NCBI RefSeq assembly: GCF_015704865.1
Contig: NZ_JADQTO010000005.1
Span: forward strand, 170,691-234,690
From: Actinoplanes aureus
GTDB lineage: Bacteria > Actinomycetota > Actinomycetes > Mycobacteriales > Micromonosporaceae
Direction of reading: 5' to 3'
DNA length: 64,000 nt
Numbering within the stretch: position 1 is the stretch's first letter; every line of letters begins with the position of its first letter. Shown one piece after another: positions 7,667 to 16,765 of the stretch. Under the pieces are notes generated by a model that was not told the DNA's origin, searched no databases, and worked only from the letters and a program-made list of their open reading frames with translations. Both the position numbers and the translations under genes were made by a program.

Positions 7667-9144
7667 GCGACGAAGCCTGGCGGCAGCTCAGCATCCGGGT
7701 CGTCCACCTGGACCTGATCCGGGTGGCGATCTCCCTGGTCACCGGCTATCTCGGCATCGTGCTCGGCGACGACCCGATCTGGCCGCTGGTCGGCGGCGCC
7801 TGCGCCGGGCTGGTCGGCGCGCTGACGAACCTGCAACGGTGGCGGACGACCCGGTACCGGATCACCGCACAGCGGGTGGAGATGCGCAGCGGCTGGCCGG
7901 GCCGCCGGCACCGGACCGTCGCCCGGGACCGGATCCGCAGCGTCAGCACCTCGGCGAACCCGCTGCCCCGGCTGCTGGGGCTGGCCACCGTGCACATCGG
8001 GTCCGGTGAGTCGGAGTCGTCGTTCAAGCTGGACGGCCTCGACCGCCGGCATGCCACCCGGCTCGAGCGGGAGCTGATGCCGGGATCCGTGCTGCCGGCG
8101 GTCGCCGACGAGGTGCGGGACCCGGAAACGGTGATCGCCCGCCTGCGCCGGGACTGGGTGCCGTTGAACGTGGTCACCGTCTGGTCGTTGTTCGCCGTCG
8201 CCGGACCGCTGTTCGGCCTGTACTGGTTGCTGCGGCCGTTCGGCGTCGACCTGCTCGGCGCCGCTCGCGGGCTGCTCGAATGGAACCCCGTCCTGGTAGT
8301 GGCGATCGCACTGCCGCTCGGGGTGGCCGTCACCACCGTCACTTTCCTGGTGGAGAACTGGAACTTCCAGCTGGTCCGCAAGGGCACGGCGCCGGACACC
8401 GCCCTGGTGACACGCCGGGGCCTGCTGGTCACCCAGACCGTGCAGCGCTCCGACGAGCGACTGCGCGGGATCGCGTTCGCCGAACCCCTGGCGTGGCGGT
8501 GGCTGCGGCTCACCGGCACCAAGGTGATCGCCACCGGCCTGCGCGCCGGCGGCGAGTCCACCACCAGCGGCGTGCTGCCCCGGATCCGGCTGGCCGAGGC
8601 CCGCGACCTGGCCGCCCGGATCCTGCCCGACGGCAGCCGCCCGCTCGAGGCGGCGCTGCGCAGGCATCCGCGCGGCGCGCTGATCCGGCGGCTCGGCTGG
8701 GCGGTGTACGGCCCGGTGCTGGCAGCCGGCGCGCTGCTGCTGTACGGCTGGAGCGGTGCGATCCCGGACTGGGTGTGGCCGTTACCTCTGGTCCTGCTCC
8801 CGCTGACGCTGCCGGCGGCCGTGGTGGCGTATCTGTCGCTGGGCCACGCGGTCACCGGCGACTACCTGGTGGTGCGCGGCGGCGTCCTGAACCGGCGCAC
8901 GGTGGCGTTGCAGCGGCGTGCGGTGATCGGCTGGACTTTCGAGCAGTCGATCCTGCAACGCTGGGGCGGCCGGATGTCGGTCGGCGTGGCCACGGCGGCG
9001 GGCAGCCGCTATTACACGGTGCCGGATGCGAGCGTTGAGCAGGCCCTCGGCTTCGCTGTCGAGGCGACGCCGGAGCTGGCCCGGCGATTCATCGCCGAAC
9101 CGCATGGGCCCGGCGGTGGCGCTGGGGCGTCTCACCGTGGGTGA
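7663..9144 (+). CDS. Membrane protein with several bacterial PH domains (YdbT-like)
   Basis: A 493-aa partner of the preceding YdbS-like protein. It has three repeats of a membrane-helix pair followed by a bPH_2 domain, seen as RDRIRSVSTSANPLPRLLGLATVHIG, the QRSDERLRGIAFAEPLAWRWLRL region and ALQRRAVIGWTFEQSILQRWGG. The start is ATG 7663 within the upstream stop. The final residues after FIAEPHG (PGGGAGASHRG) are encoded by a copy of a dispersed GC-rich element (9099-9166), so the native C-terminus may have been replaced when the element arrived. Confidence 0.85.
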   Translation: MSDEAWRQLSIRVVHLDLIRVAISLVTGYLGIVLGDDPIWPLVGGACAGLVGALTNLQRWRTTRYRITAQRVEMRSGWPGRRHRTVARDRIRSVSTSANPLPRLLGLATVHIGSGESESSFKLDGLDRRHATRLERELMPGSVLPAVADEVRDPETVIARLRRDWVPLNVVTVWSLFAVAGPLFGLYWLLRPFGVDLLGAARGLLEWNPVLVVAIALPLGVAVTTVTFLVENWNFQLVRKGTAPDTALVTRRGLLVTQTVQRSDERLRGIAFAEPLAWRWLRLTGTKVIATGLRAGGESTTSGVLPRIRLAEARDLAARILPDGSRPLEAALRRHPRGALIRRLGWAVYGPVLAAGALLLYGWSGAIPDWVWPLPLVLLPLTLPAAVVAYLSLGHAVTGDYLVVRGGVLNRRTVALQRRAVIGWTFEQSILQRWGGRMSVGVATAAGSRYYTVPDASVEQALGFAVEATPELARRFIAEPHGPGGGAGASHRG

Positions 9145-9166
9145 TCGCTTGGAGAATAGGGGGACT
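9099..9166 (+). repeat. Gene-end repeat element, copy A
   Basis: Starts with the hairpin ACCGC-ATGGGCCCG-GCGGT (9099-9117), then GGCGCTGGGGCGTCTCACCG, then a degraded tail ending GGGGGACT. The element lies inside the last codons of the YdbT-like gene and supplies its stop. The segment CTGGGGCGTCTC-CCGTG-GGGTGATCGC is shared closely with copy D at 31609-31669. Confidence 0.7.
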
Positions 9167-9303
9167 CTGGGAAACGCGTACTTCATCGGGGTTTTGAGGT
9201 TGGTGTCTTAGCGAGGCGGCCATCCGCCGGGCGCAGCTCGTTGCGGCGGACACCGTGCTGTCCGCGGATGCGATCGTCGCGCCCGCCTCGCTGCCTGCCC
9301 GCC

Positions 9304-9822
9304 CTATTCGACACGGTCTACGCCACCGGCTCCGGCTCGCGGGCCGAGCTTGCGGTGCATGATGTGCAGGCCTACCGGTCCGTGGGTGGGATGGTCGAAG
9401 GCGTCCGGCACGGTACCGAGGATGGCGAAACCGAGGGACCGCCAGAGGTCCACGGCGGGGTTGGTGGCGACCACGGCGTTGAAGACCATCGCCTGGTAGC
9501 CGTCCCGTTCGGCCTCGCGAAGAACGTGCTCGGCCAGGCGACGCCCAATACCCCGGCCGGTGTGCGCCGGGTCGACCATGAACCCGGCGTTGGCGACCGC
9601 GGCCGCCGGGCCGCCGTAGTTGGGTTTGACGTACGCCGACGCCACGATCTTCCGGTCGTCGGCCACGACGAAGACCCGTGCGGTGGGGCTCATCCAAAGC
9701 TTGCGGGCGTCTTCTTCGGAGGTTCGCCGATCCCAGGCGTAGGTTTCCCCGGCGCTGACGATCTCGTGCCAGAAGGGCCAGATCCGGGGCCAGTCGGAAG
9801 GCACCGCGTCACGAATCAGCAT
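9304..9822 (-). CDS. GNAT family N-acetyltransferase
   Basis: A 172-aa acetyl-CoA-dependent acyltransferase. The acetyl-CoA pyrophosphate loop is DPAHTGRGIGRRLAEHVL, followed by the usual FNAVVATNPAVDLWRSLGF segment of the phosphinothricin/Mpr-like GNAT branch. The acceptor is unknown. I chose ATG 9822 where family homology begins (MLIRDAVPSDW). The frame stays open upstream to a GTG at 10035, but that stretch is an 18-bp minisatellite encoding a basic HRKQAG repeat and has no clear ribosome-binding site. The 3' end faces the YdbT-like gene. Confidence 0.85.
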   Translation of the reverse strand: MLIRDAVPSDWPRIWPFWHEIVSAGETYAWDRRTSEEDARKLWMSPTARVFVVADDRKIVASAYVKPNYGGPAAAVANAGFMVDPAHTGRGIGRRLAEHVLREAERDGYQAMVFNAVVATNPAVDLWRSLGFAILGTVPDAFDHPTHGPVGLHIMHRKLGPRAGAGGVDRVE

Positions 9823-9873
9823 GATGGTGGAGGCTACCGCCTGCTGTGATTGGGCCGCCTTCTCCGGTCGCTG

Positions 9874-10017
9874 CCTGCGGTGGTCGGCCTGCTTGCGGTG
9901 GCAGGGCAGCCTGCGGTGGCCGGCTTGCTTGCGGTGGCCGGCTTGCTTGCGGTGGTCGGGCTGCTTGAGATGGCCGCGTTGCTTGCGGTGGCTGCGCCGC
10001 CTGCGTTGACCGGCCTG
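9874..10017. repeat. 18-bp minisatellite, eight units
   Basis: Eight consecutive 18-bp units begin at 9874, 9892, 9910, 9928, 9946, 9964, 9982 and 10000, each starting CTTGCGGTGG or a close variant. Central units are nearly identical and outer ones are decayed. The 18-bp period keeps all frames open on both strands. It fills the gap between the GNAT start and the end of the SWIM gene. Confidence 0.85.
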
Positions 10018-10087
10018 CTGTGGCCGGTTGGTCACTGCGCTGGGCGGCTGACCCGGAGCTTCGGCTGTCCCGAGCGTCGGCGGTTCC

Positions 10088-12280
10088 TCAGACTTCGGTT
10101 GTTTCGGCCCAAGCGATCCGGGTCAGCTCGTGGGCGGCGGCCTGCTCGTAGACCGCCGCCGTCAGCCAGGCCCGGGCCAGTTGCTGGACGTCGTGCGGGT
10201 CGAGGCGGCCGAACACATCCCGGGTACGCCGCACCCCGGCCGCGCCGAGCGCGGAGAGGACAGCGGCCGCGGCGCTGAGATGAGCGTCGGCGAGGCGGCG
10301 CGCATCGTCCCCGACACCCGTCAACAGTGCCGGGCGGCCGGCCGAGGCGACCCGTTCGAGCTGGTGGCGGAGGAGATGGAGCGGTGGAGCGGGCGGGGCG
10401 CCAATCTGGTCGCCGGTGAGGTCGTCGGCCAGGGAGATAAGCGCGAGCGGCATGCCGGGCGTGGGCGGGATGCCGGGTGTGGGTGGGGTGCTGGGCTGGT
10501 CAGCAGGTCTGGGCGGGATGCCGGGTTTAGGCAGGACGCTGGCCTGGTCGGCGGGTGTGGGCAGGGTGCCGGGCAGGTCGGCGCGGGCCAGAGGGCCGGT
10601 GCCGAGGTCGACGTGCCCGCCGTGCCGGGCCGGGAGCCACTTGGCGGTGAACGCCAGCCCGGCGACCCGTCTAGGCCCGGTGAAGCGGCCGACGAGCCGG
10701 ATCGGGTGGCCGGCGGCGTGGACCGCGAGGATTCGCAGATTGGTGACGTAGGGCAGCGCCGGGTCGTCGAGGGGCGCGGCCACGGCGACGATCGTGGCGG
10801 GCACCGCCGAGGTGCTCTGCGCCGCCGTGTCTTTCTCGGTGGGCGCGGTGTTTCCGCCGGAGGCGGCTGGCTGGCCGGGCGGCGCTGCCGCGACCGAGGC
10901 GGCAGGGTCGTGTGGGGTGACGGCCAGGAGCAGGCCGCGCCGGTCGGCGCCAAGGATGATCCCGTCGAGGAAGGCGAGGTCGTGCGCGGCGGGACGTTCG
11001 TGGGCCGGCATGGCGGCGCCAGTGAGCCATCGGTCGATCTGTGCGGGGAGGCCGGGATGCCAGAGGGCGTCGAGCGGGGCGTCGAACCAGCTGGAACCCG
11101 AAGCTGACACAGCCTGCCGGGCCCGGCCGTGGCTGAGACGGCCGGTGACGGACGCGTGTGCATTGACCGCGAGGAGGCCGCCCCGGGAGAGTTCGTGGTG
11201 GCTGAGCCGGACCTCGCCGAGATCGACGGAGGCGCGGGCGGCGGAGACGGCAACGGCCGGATCCGCCGGCTTGACGTCGGAGACGGTCCAGATGCGGCCG
11301 CGGGTGTCCGCGAGATAGGTGGCCGCGCCGGCGTGGCCGGTCGCTGCCCGGATCGGCTCGCAGAACAGTCCGTGCAACCGCAGGTCGCCGACGGGTTCGT
11401 AGTCGCGGCGGGCGACGCCGATCGCGGTGGCGTCGCCGCCGGCCAGACGGTGGCAGCAGGCGAGCAGTTCGCGTAGGTCGTCGGTGAGCGTGGCCAAGCG
11501 GAACGCGGGGTCTTCGCGGCGTGCGGCTCGCAGGTGTTCCACGACCCGAACGGCGGCCGCCGCGGGCGCGTGCAGCTTGGCCGCACGTGCCTGGTGCACC
11601 GCGCGGAGCAGGTCTGCCTGCGCTACCGCTCCCGCGCCGGGGATGCCGCCGGCCAGCACAGCCGAGGCGGCCGCCGCCAGGTCGAGGGCCGCCCGGCACT
11701 GAGCTTCGGTGACCGGCGCGGCTAGCCGTACTTGTGCGGCAGCGCCGCCCGGTGAAGCGGAGCCGCGTCCAACCGGCCCGGCTTGCGATCCGCCAGGCGC
11801 AGGCCCACCACCAAGAGGCTCGGGTTGCGAGGCGTCACCCTCGCTGCGTGACTCCCAATGCGGCCCGGTGCCCGCGGGCTCGGCCTCTGAGGTGTCGCTT
11901 CCGCCATCCGATTCGCCAGGCGACCTGGTCTCGGCGTGCTCCGCCGGCGCGGCCCAGCCGCCACCCTGCGATTCCACGATCGGCCCGGAATCCGCCGACG
12001 CGCCGGCGGCGAGGACAGGTGCGATGCTCAGCACCGCCGCCCGGTGCAGGCAGCGGGGCGCCAGCAAGCAGCTGCACGCGGCATCCCCCGCCGCGACGAC
12101 CGGTGTAGTGAGCGTGACCGTCGTTTGATCATCCGGCCGGACCGTGATCACATCGCCGTCGTGTGACACCGGCCAGCTGTGTGCCTGGGCGGCGACGGCG
12201 TCGAGGCGTTTGCTCAAGCGGGCGGGCAGCGCGGCGACCGCTTCGGCGGTCACGTCGGCGGCGACCGGGGGCAGAGTCAT
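10088..12280 (-). CDS. SWIM zinc finger protein (YehQ-like), last gene of MoxR operon
   Basis: A 730-aa protein with an N-terminal SWIM zinc finger: Cys69-x-Cys71-x5-Cys77-x-His79 in ACSCLLAPRCLHRA. SWIM domains bind DNA or protein. The rest has no domain I recognise; it includes a Gly/Glu/Ser-rich low-complexity stretch (about residues 95-175) and a Pro-rich PTPGIPPTPGM repeat near residue 615. Start ATG 12280 overlaps the stop of the VWA gene (ATGA). The order MoxR, DUF5682/VWA, SWIM matches the E. coli yehL-M-P-Q genes. Its role in the cell is unknown; membership of an NTP-driven complex is inferred from context. Confidence 0.85.
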   Translation of the reverse strand: MTLPPVAADVTAEAVAALPARLSKRLDAVAAQAHSWPVSHDGDVITVRPDDQTTVTLTTPVVAAGDAACSCLLAPRCLHRAAVLSIAPVLAAGASADSGPIVESQGGGWAAPAEHAETRSPGESDGGSDTSEAEPAGTGPHWESRSEGDASQPEPLGGGPAPGGSQAGPVGRGSASPGGAAAQVRLAAPVTEAQCRAALDLAAAASAVLAGGIPGAGAVAQADLLRAVHQARAAKLHAPAAAAVRVVEHLRAARREDPAFRLATLTDDLRELLACCHRLAGGDATAIGVARRDYEPVGDLRLHGLFCEPIRAATGHAGAATYLADTRGRIWTVSDVKPADPAVAVSAARASVDLGEVRLSHHELSRGGLLAVNAHASVTGRLSHGRARQAVSASGSSWFDAPLDALWHPGLPAQIDRWLTGAAMPAHERPAAHDLAFLDGIILGADRRGLLLAVTPHDPAASVAAAPPGQPAASGGNTAPTEKDTAAQSTSAVPATIVAVAAPLDDPALPYVTNLRILAVHAAGHPIRLVGRFTGPRRVAGLAFTAKWLPARHGGHVDLGTGPLARADLPGTLPTPADQASVLPKPGIPPRPADQPSTPPTPGIPPTPGMPLALISLADDLTGDQIGAPPAPPLHLLRHQLERVASAGRPALLTGVGDDARRLADAHLSAAAAVLSALGAAGVRRTRDVFGRLDPHDVQQLARAWLTAAVYEQAAAHELTRIAWAETTEV

Positions 12281-15200
12281 CGCACCTGGTCTCCGATCCA
12301 GCGGGCGAGTTCGGTCGGGCTCAGCGCGGCCACAGGCATGCCGGCGGCGACCAGTTGGGCGGCGACGCCGGCGCTGTATCGGGGGCGGCCCTTGTCGTCG
12401 AGGCTGGCGCAACCGAGCAGGGTGGTCCCGTCGTCGGCCAGGGCGCGTACGGCCGCGAGCAGGTCACCGATCGCGAAGCCCTCCTCGAAGTCACTGATCA
12501 CGATCACCATGGTGCGCCGCGGGACGACGGTGATCTGGCGGGCGTACCGCAGCCCTGCGGTGATGTGTGTGCCCCCGCCGACACGGATCTCCAGCAGCAG
12601 CGACAGCGGGTCGGTGACCCGGTCGGTGAGGTCGATGACCTCGGTGGAGAACGTGACGAAGTGGGTGCGCAGCGCCGGCACACCGGCCAGGACCGATGCG
12701 GTCAGAGCCGCCCAGACGGTCGAGGGCTCCATCGAGCCGGAGACGTCGACGAGCAGTACGACCTGCCAGTCGACGCTGCGCCGGCCGGGACTGCGGAACA
12801 CCGGGCGCTCGGGAAGGATCTGCGCCTCGCCGTCCGGCCCGAGCCGGACGGTGTGCAGGTTGCGCCGGACGGTGGCGGCCAGGTCGAGCCGTCCGGTGGG
12901 GCGGTTGGTCGGCCGTGGCGTGCCCAGCCCGGTGAGCGCCGGGCGGATGCGGCGGGCCAGTTGCGCGGTGAGTTCGGCGGTCAGCCGGGCGACGAGCGGG
13001 CGCAGCTTGGCGAGGCGGGACTCGGGCAGCCCGCCGGCGAGGGAGAGCACCGCGTGCAGCAGGTCCACCGATGGGCGTACCCGTTGCGGGTCGGCGGCGA
13101 GCACCGCGTCGAGCCGGCCGCGTTCGGCGGCGCGCGCCAGGACCTCGTCGCGGACTTCCGTGCCGAACAGCGCGTCCAGGTCGTCCAGCCAGTCGCGGGC
13201 CTGCGGATAGGCCGGCTCGCGCCCGGCACCGCCGCCGTCCACCGTGTACGATCCTTCACCCCGGCCCGCACCGTAGATCTCGTCGAGGGCGGTGGCCAGC
13301 CGGCGCTGTTCGGCGGGAAGCCGGTCGGTTTCCCGGCCGAGCAGCAACCGCCATCGCTGCGCCGGCGAGATCGCCCCGGGACAGCCGCCACGAGGGGCAG
13401 ACGAGACCGTCGGGACCGGTGAAGCGGGTGACGGATCGAGGCCGAGCGCCAGAACCGCGGCCAGCCCGGCCCGATCCGCGGCCAGCCACCCCGCCACCGT
13501 CACCGGATCGGCCGCGAGCCGCTCAGCGACGGCGCCGTGCCGCTCACCGACCGTACGCAGAAGACGATCCCGATCCGCCGGACTCATGGCGTCGAAACCC
13601 CCGCGCAGCGCGGGCAACCGCCGGACGAAATCGTCGTCGGACAGGTGATCAACCACGTCGAGCAGCGGGTCAAGAACCTCCCCACCGGCCTGCAGGAGTG
13701 CGCCCGCCACGCTGAGCGCACCCCGCAGCCGGTCGGTCGCCTCGGCGGCGGGCAAGTCGGCCCAGGACGCGAGCCGCCGCCCGAAATCGCTCGGCTCGCT
13801 GTGGCCGAGCAGCACACCGACAGCCGCCGCGGCCCCGCTGATCAGCGGCGTACCGTCCCGGGTCAGCGCACGAACGGCATGGTCCAGGCGCATGAGCCGC
13901 CCCGCTTCATCGGCCGCCTGGACGAGATCGTGCAGCGCGCGGGCGTCCTCCACGCGAGTCGACCCGGTAAGCCCGGCCACCGCCCCCACCGCGGCGGCGT
14001 GCAGATCATCGCGGACCCCGGCGATCTCGTCGAGCGGCTCCGGAAGCCCGGTGACGTGCCCGCGCGCAAGCCGGCTGAGCAGATGCAGACCGGCCACGAT
14101 GTGTGCCACCGCGCCGCCGTGGCAGACGGCTTGCCGCACGTCGGCGAGGCGAAGCGCGGCAAGCCCCGGAAGCCCGCTGGCCGCCGCCTGCTCGAGGCCG
14201 ATCAAAGCCTGTTCCGCGGTGGGGCCGCCGTCCGCGAGCTCCCGCCGGCGGCGCAGCGCGAGCAGGCCTTCCGTGGCCTGCGCGAGGGTCACCCCGTGCA
14301 GACCGGCGACGGCGAGCGCGGCGTCCGTGGCGGGTGTCCACTCGACCCGCCAGGCCGTGGTCAGCGCCTCACCGCCGAGGGCCGGTCCCGTCGTACCGGC
14401 GTTGCCGTAGGCCGCGCCGCACGCGCTGAGCCGGCGGATGGCCAGATCGCGGGCCCGGTCGGTGGGGGAGCGCAGCGGGTCCAGCCGGATCCGCTGGGCG
14501 GCCTGACCCGGGCCGGGCAGTTTCAGCCGGGACAGCTCGGCCTCGACGGCCGGCAGCAGGCCGGTCCTGGGCGCGCCGGCCGGCAACCGTCCCCGCCGGC
14601 GCCCGATCAGGACGGCTTCCATGGCTCGGGCGACACCGCGTCCGATGCCGGTGGGCGCCCCTTGCGCGAGGACAGTCTGCAACGCCTCGACGAGTTCGCC
14701 GCGGCCGGGGGCGGGCAGCGCACGCAACGACGCCAGGTCCGCCGCGAGCCGGACAACCTCGGCGGCCTCGCCCGGCCCGGCCGGCCGGCCCTGCGCCCGC
14801 AGCTCGCGGGTGACCTCGACGGCGAACGTGTGTGTGGCGAGCCGGATCCGTCCGGGATCGGCCCCGCGGTCGAGGACGGCCTGCTGCCAGCGTGGATCCC
14901 GGATGCCCGCCGGATAGCCGGAGCGGGCGTCGAGCAGGTCGAACGTGTACGGCACCAGGGAGATCACCGGCACCGGGCCGTCCCCGGTCCCCTCGGCGAC
15001 CGGCCCGTCGAGCAGCGCGGGCGCGTGGAACGCTCCGACGACGGCGGCGACGCGTCCGGCCGTACCCCGGACATGTCCCCGCATGCAGGCCTCCCGCCGC
15101 AGGTCCAGAGGGTCGACGCCGTGCCGTTCGGCGTCGTGCCGCAGTGCCCAGCCGGCCGCGAGGGCCGCCCGCCGGACCGCCTCCGGTGAACTGCCGGGTG

Positions 15201-15663
15201 AGCCTGCCTCGATCCACCGGTCCCAGAGGTCGTCACCCGCACGGCCGGTGAGGGTGCGCTGCACCGCCGCGCTGAGCGAAGGCCCGTCCGACGGGCCGTG
15301 TGACCGGGACAGCCAGGCCGGGTCGGACAGCGGCAGGTCGCAGCAGACCACCGGGACGCCATGGCGACGGGCCCAGCGCAGGGCGGCCAGTTCCGGGCTG
15401 AAGTCGGCGAACGGGTAGAAGGCGACCGGACCGTCCGTACCGGCGGCCGCGAGCGCCACCGGCGCGACCGTGTCCGGGTCCGCCAGCCAGCCCACCCACG
15501 GCTGCATCTCGGCCGGCAGCTCGACCAGCAGCGTGCGCGGCGCGAAGGCGTCGAGCAGCGCCGGGACGGCGGCGGCCAGGACCGGCGAGTGATGCCGTAC
15601 GCCGATCAGCTGCACCCGCTCGTCCCCGGCGACCCGCTCGACCTGCGACCGCGGGTCAGTCAC
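12277..15663 (-). CDS. DUF5682-VWA fusion protein (YehM+YehP-like)
   Basis: A 1128-aa fusion. The N-terminal part begins VQLIGVRHHSPVLAAAVPALLDAF, typical of DUF5682, an uncharacterised family often compared with erythromycin esterase-like folds. The C-terminal von Willebrand A domain carries an intact MIDAS, DVSGSM at about residue 968, with later T (VRVGGGTHITAG) and D (VISDFEEG) positions, so it should bind a metal and a protein ligand. In E. coli these two parts are separate genes (yehM, yehP). GTG 15663 overlaps the MoxR gene by 8 bp. VWA proteins paired with MoxR ATPases usually act as co-chaperones or adaptors; the client is unknown. Confidence 0.85.
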   Translation of the reverse strand: MTDPRSQVERVAGDERVQLIGVRHHSPVLAAAVPALLDAFAPRTLLVELPAEMQPWVGWLADPDTVAPVALAAAGTDGPVAFYPFADFSPELAALRWARRHGVPVVCCDLPLSDPAWLSRSHGPSDGPSLSAAVQRTLTGRAGDDLWDRWIEAGSPGSSPEAVRRAALAAGWALRHDAERHGVDPLDLRREACMRGHVRGTAGRVAAVVGAFHAPALLDGPVAEGTGDGPVPVISLVPYTFDLLDARSGYPAGIRDPRWQQAVLDRGADPGRIRLATHTFAVEVTRELRAQGRPAGPGEAAEVVRLAADLASLRALPAPGRGELVEALQTVLAQGAPTGIGRGVARAMEAVLIGRRRGRLPAGAPRTGLLPAVEAELSRLKLPGPGQAAQRIRLDPLRSPTDRARDLAIRRLSACGAAYGNAGTTGPALGGEALTTAWRVEWTPATDAALAVAGLHGVTLAQATEGLLALRRRRELADGGPTAEQALIGLEQAAASGLPGLAALRLADVRQAVCHGGAVAHIVAGLHLLSRLARGHVTGLPEPLDEIAGVRDDLHAAAVGAVAGLTGSTRVEDARALHDLVQAADEAGRLMRLDHAVRALTRDGTPLISGAAAAVGVLLGHSEPSDFGRRLASWADLPAAEATDRLRGALSVAGALLQAGGEVLDPLLDVVDHLSDDDFVRRLPALRGGFDAMSPADRDRLLRTVGERHGAVAERLAADPVTVAGWLAADRAGLAAVLALGLDPSPASPVPTVSSAPRGGCPGAISPAQRWRLLLGRETDRLPAEQRRLATALDEIYGAGRGEGSYTVDGGGAGREPAYPQARDWLDDLDALFGTEVRDEVLARAAERGRLDAVLAADPQRVRPSVDLLHAVLSLAGGLPESRLAKLRPLVARLTAELTAQLARRIRPALTGLGTPRPTNRPTGRLDLAATVRRNLHTVRLGPDGEAQILPERPVFRSPGRRSVDWQVVLLVDVSGSMEPSTVWAALTASVLAGVPALRTHFVTFSTEVIDLTDRVTDPLSLLLEIRVGGGTHITAGLRYARQITVVPRRTMVIVISDFEEGFAIGDLLAAVRALADDGTTLLGCASLDDKGRPRYSAGVAAQLVAAGMPVAALSPTELARWIGDQVR

Positions 15664-16765
15664 GCAGCACGTCCCGGTGTTCCCACAACTGCCGCCACAT
15701 CCGCGCCCCGCCCTCGGCACGCCGTCGCAGCGCCCCGTCCCAGTACGCGAGCAGCCGCGCCGCATCCCCCGGATCGTCCTTGCGCACCACCCCGAGCAGG
15801 TGCCCCGGCAGCAGCGACAGCGGATCCGGCCCCGGCAGGTACGCCGCCGACAGCCCGATCGACGCCGCGACCGCCACCGCCTCAGCCGTACTCATCACCG
15901 ACGACGGCCGCTCCACCTCCCAGCCCTCCGCGCTCAGCCCGGTCCGCAGATCACGGAAGGCGGTCACCAGCGTCTCCAGGACCGCGTCGTCCACCGCGAA
16001 CGCGGCCCCACCGCGTTCCACCGCCGCTTTCGCCTGCCGGCCGACCAGGGCGACCTCGGCGTCCAGATCGGCGATCGGCGGCACCACCTCGAAGTTGAAC
16101 CGCCGCTTGAGCGCCGCCGACATCTCCGACACCCCACGATCGCGCAGGTTGGCCGTGGCGATCAGGCAGAACCCGGGCACGGCGTGGCTGACCGCGCCGT
16201 CCGTCCCGGCGAGCTCGGGCACACTGATCCGCCGCTCCGACATGATCGAGACGAGGGCGTCCTGCACCTCCGGCAGGCAGCGGGTGATCTCCTCGACCCG
16301 GGCCACCGCGCCGGTGGTCATGGCGGTCAGGATCGGCGAGGGCACCAGCGCCTCCGGTGCCGGGCCCTTGGCCAGCAGCAGCGCGTAGTTCCACCCGTAG
16401 CGCAACTGGTCCTCGCTGGTGCCGGCGGTGCCCTGCACGGCCAGCGCGCTCGTGCCGCAGATCGCCGCGGCGAACAGCTCGGAGAGCATCGACTTGGCCG
16501 TGCCGGGCTCGCCGACCAGCAACAGGCCGCGCTCCCCGGCGAGGGTGACGACGCACCGCTCGATGAGCGCCCGATCGCCGACGAATTTCGGGGCGATGAC
16601 CCGGCCCTCGACGGGCGTCCCGCCGGAACCGGCGACGAAGGTGACCACCGCGCGGGGTGTCAGGAGCCAGCCCGGTGGGCGGGGGCCGGTGTCGGCGGCC
16701 GCGAGGAACTCCAGCTCCTCGGCGTACCGGTGTTCCGGCGGGTCGATCTGGCGGGCGGCGGTCAC
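15656..16765 (-). CDS. MoxR-family AAA+ ATPase (YehL-like)
   Basis: A 369-aa AAA+ ATPase. Walker A is GEPGTAKS (residues 85-92). The Walker B region reads GAVARVEEIT, with EE in place of the usual DE, and sensor 1 is ATANLRD. GTG 16765 has a good ribosome-binding site (GGAGGAGAAG) and overlaps the stop of the upstream gene (GTGA). MoxR ATPases with VWA partners remodel or mature protein complexes; in this locus class the target is unknown. It is the motor of the five-gene operon 22361-10088. Confidence 0.9.
   Translation of the reverse strand: MTAARQIDPPEHRYAEELEFLAAADTGPRPPGWLLTPRAVVTFVAGSGGTPVEGRVIAPKFVGDRALIERCVVTLAGERGLLLVGEPGTAKSMLSELFAAAICGTSALAVQGTAGTSEDQLRYGWNYALLLAKGPAPEALVPSPILTAMTTGAVARVEEITRCLPEVQDALVSIMSERRISVPELAGTDGAVSHAVPGFCLIATANLRDRGVSEMSAALKRRFNFEVVPPIADLDAEVALVGRQAKAAVERGGAAFAVDDAVLETLVTAFRDLRTGLSAEGWEVERPSSVMSTAEAVAVAASIGLSAAYLPGPDPLSLLPGHLLGVVRKDDPGDAARLLAYWDGALRRRAEGGARMWRQLWEHRDVLRD

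Noticed and set aside
9246..9265. Small hairpin GCGGACA/TGTCCGC downstream of the GNAT gene, possible terminator
   Set aside because: Only 7 bp with no T-run; such stems are expected often by chance in this base composition.
9213..9302. Plus-strand frame with coding-like sequence (AIRRAQLVAADTVLSADAIV) in the gap after the YdbT-like gene
   Set aside because: No start codon with a ribosome-binding site, no family likeness, and GC bias alone can give such frames.
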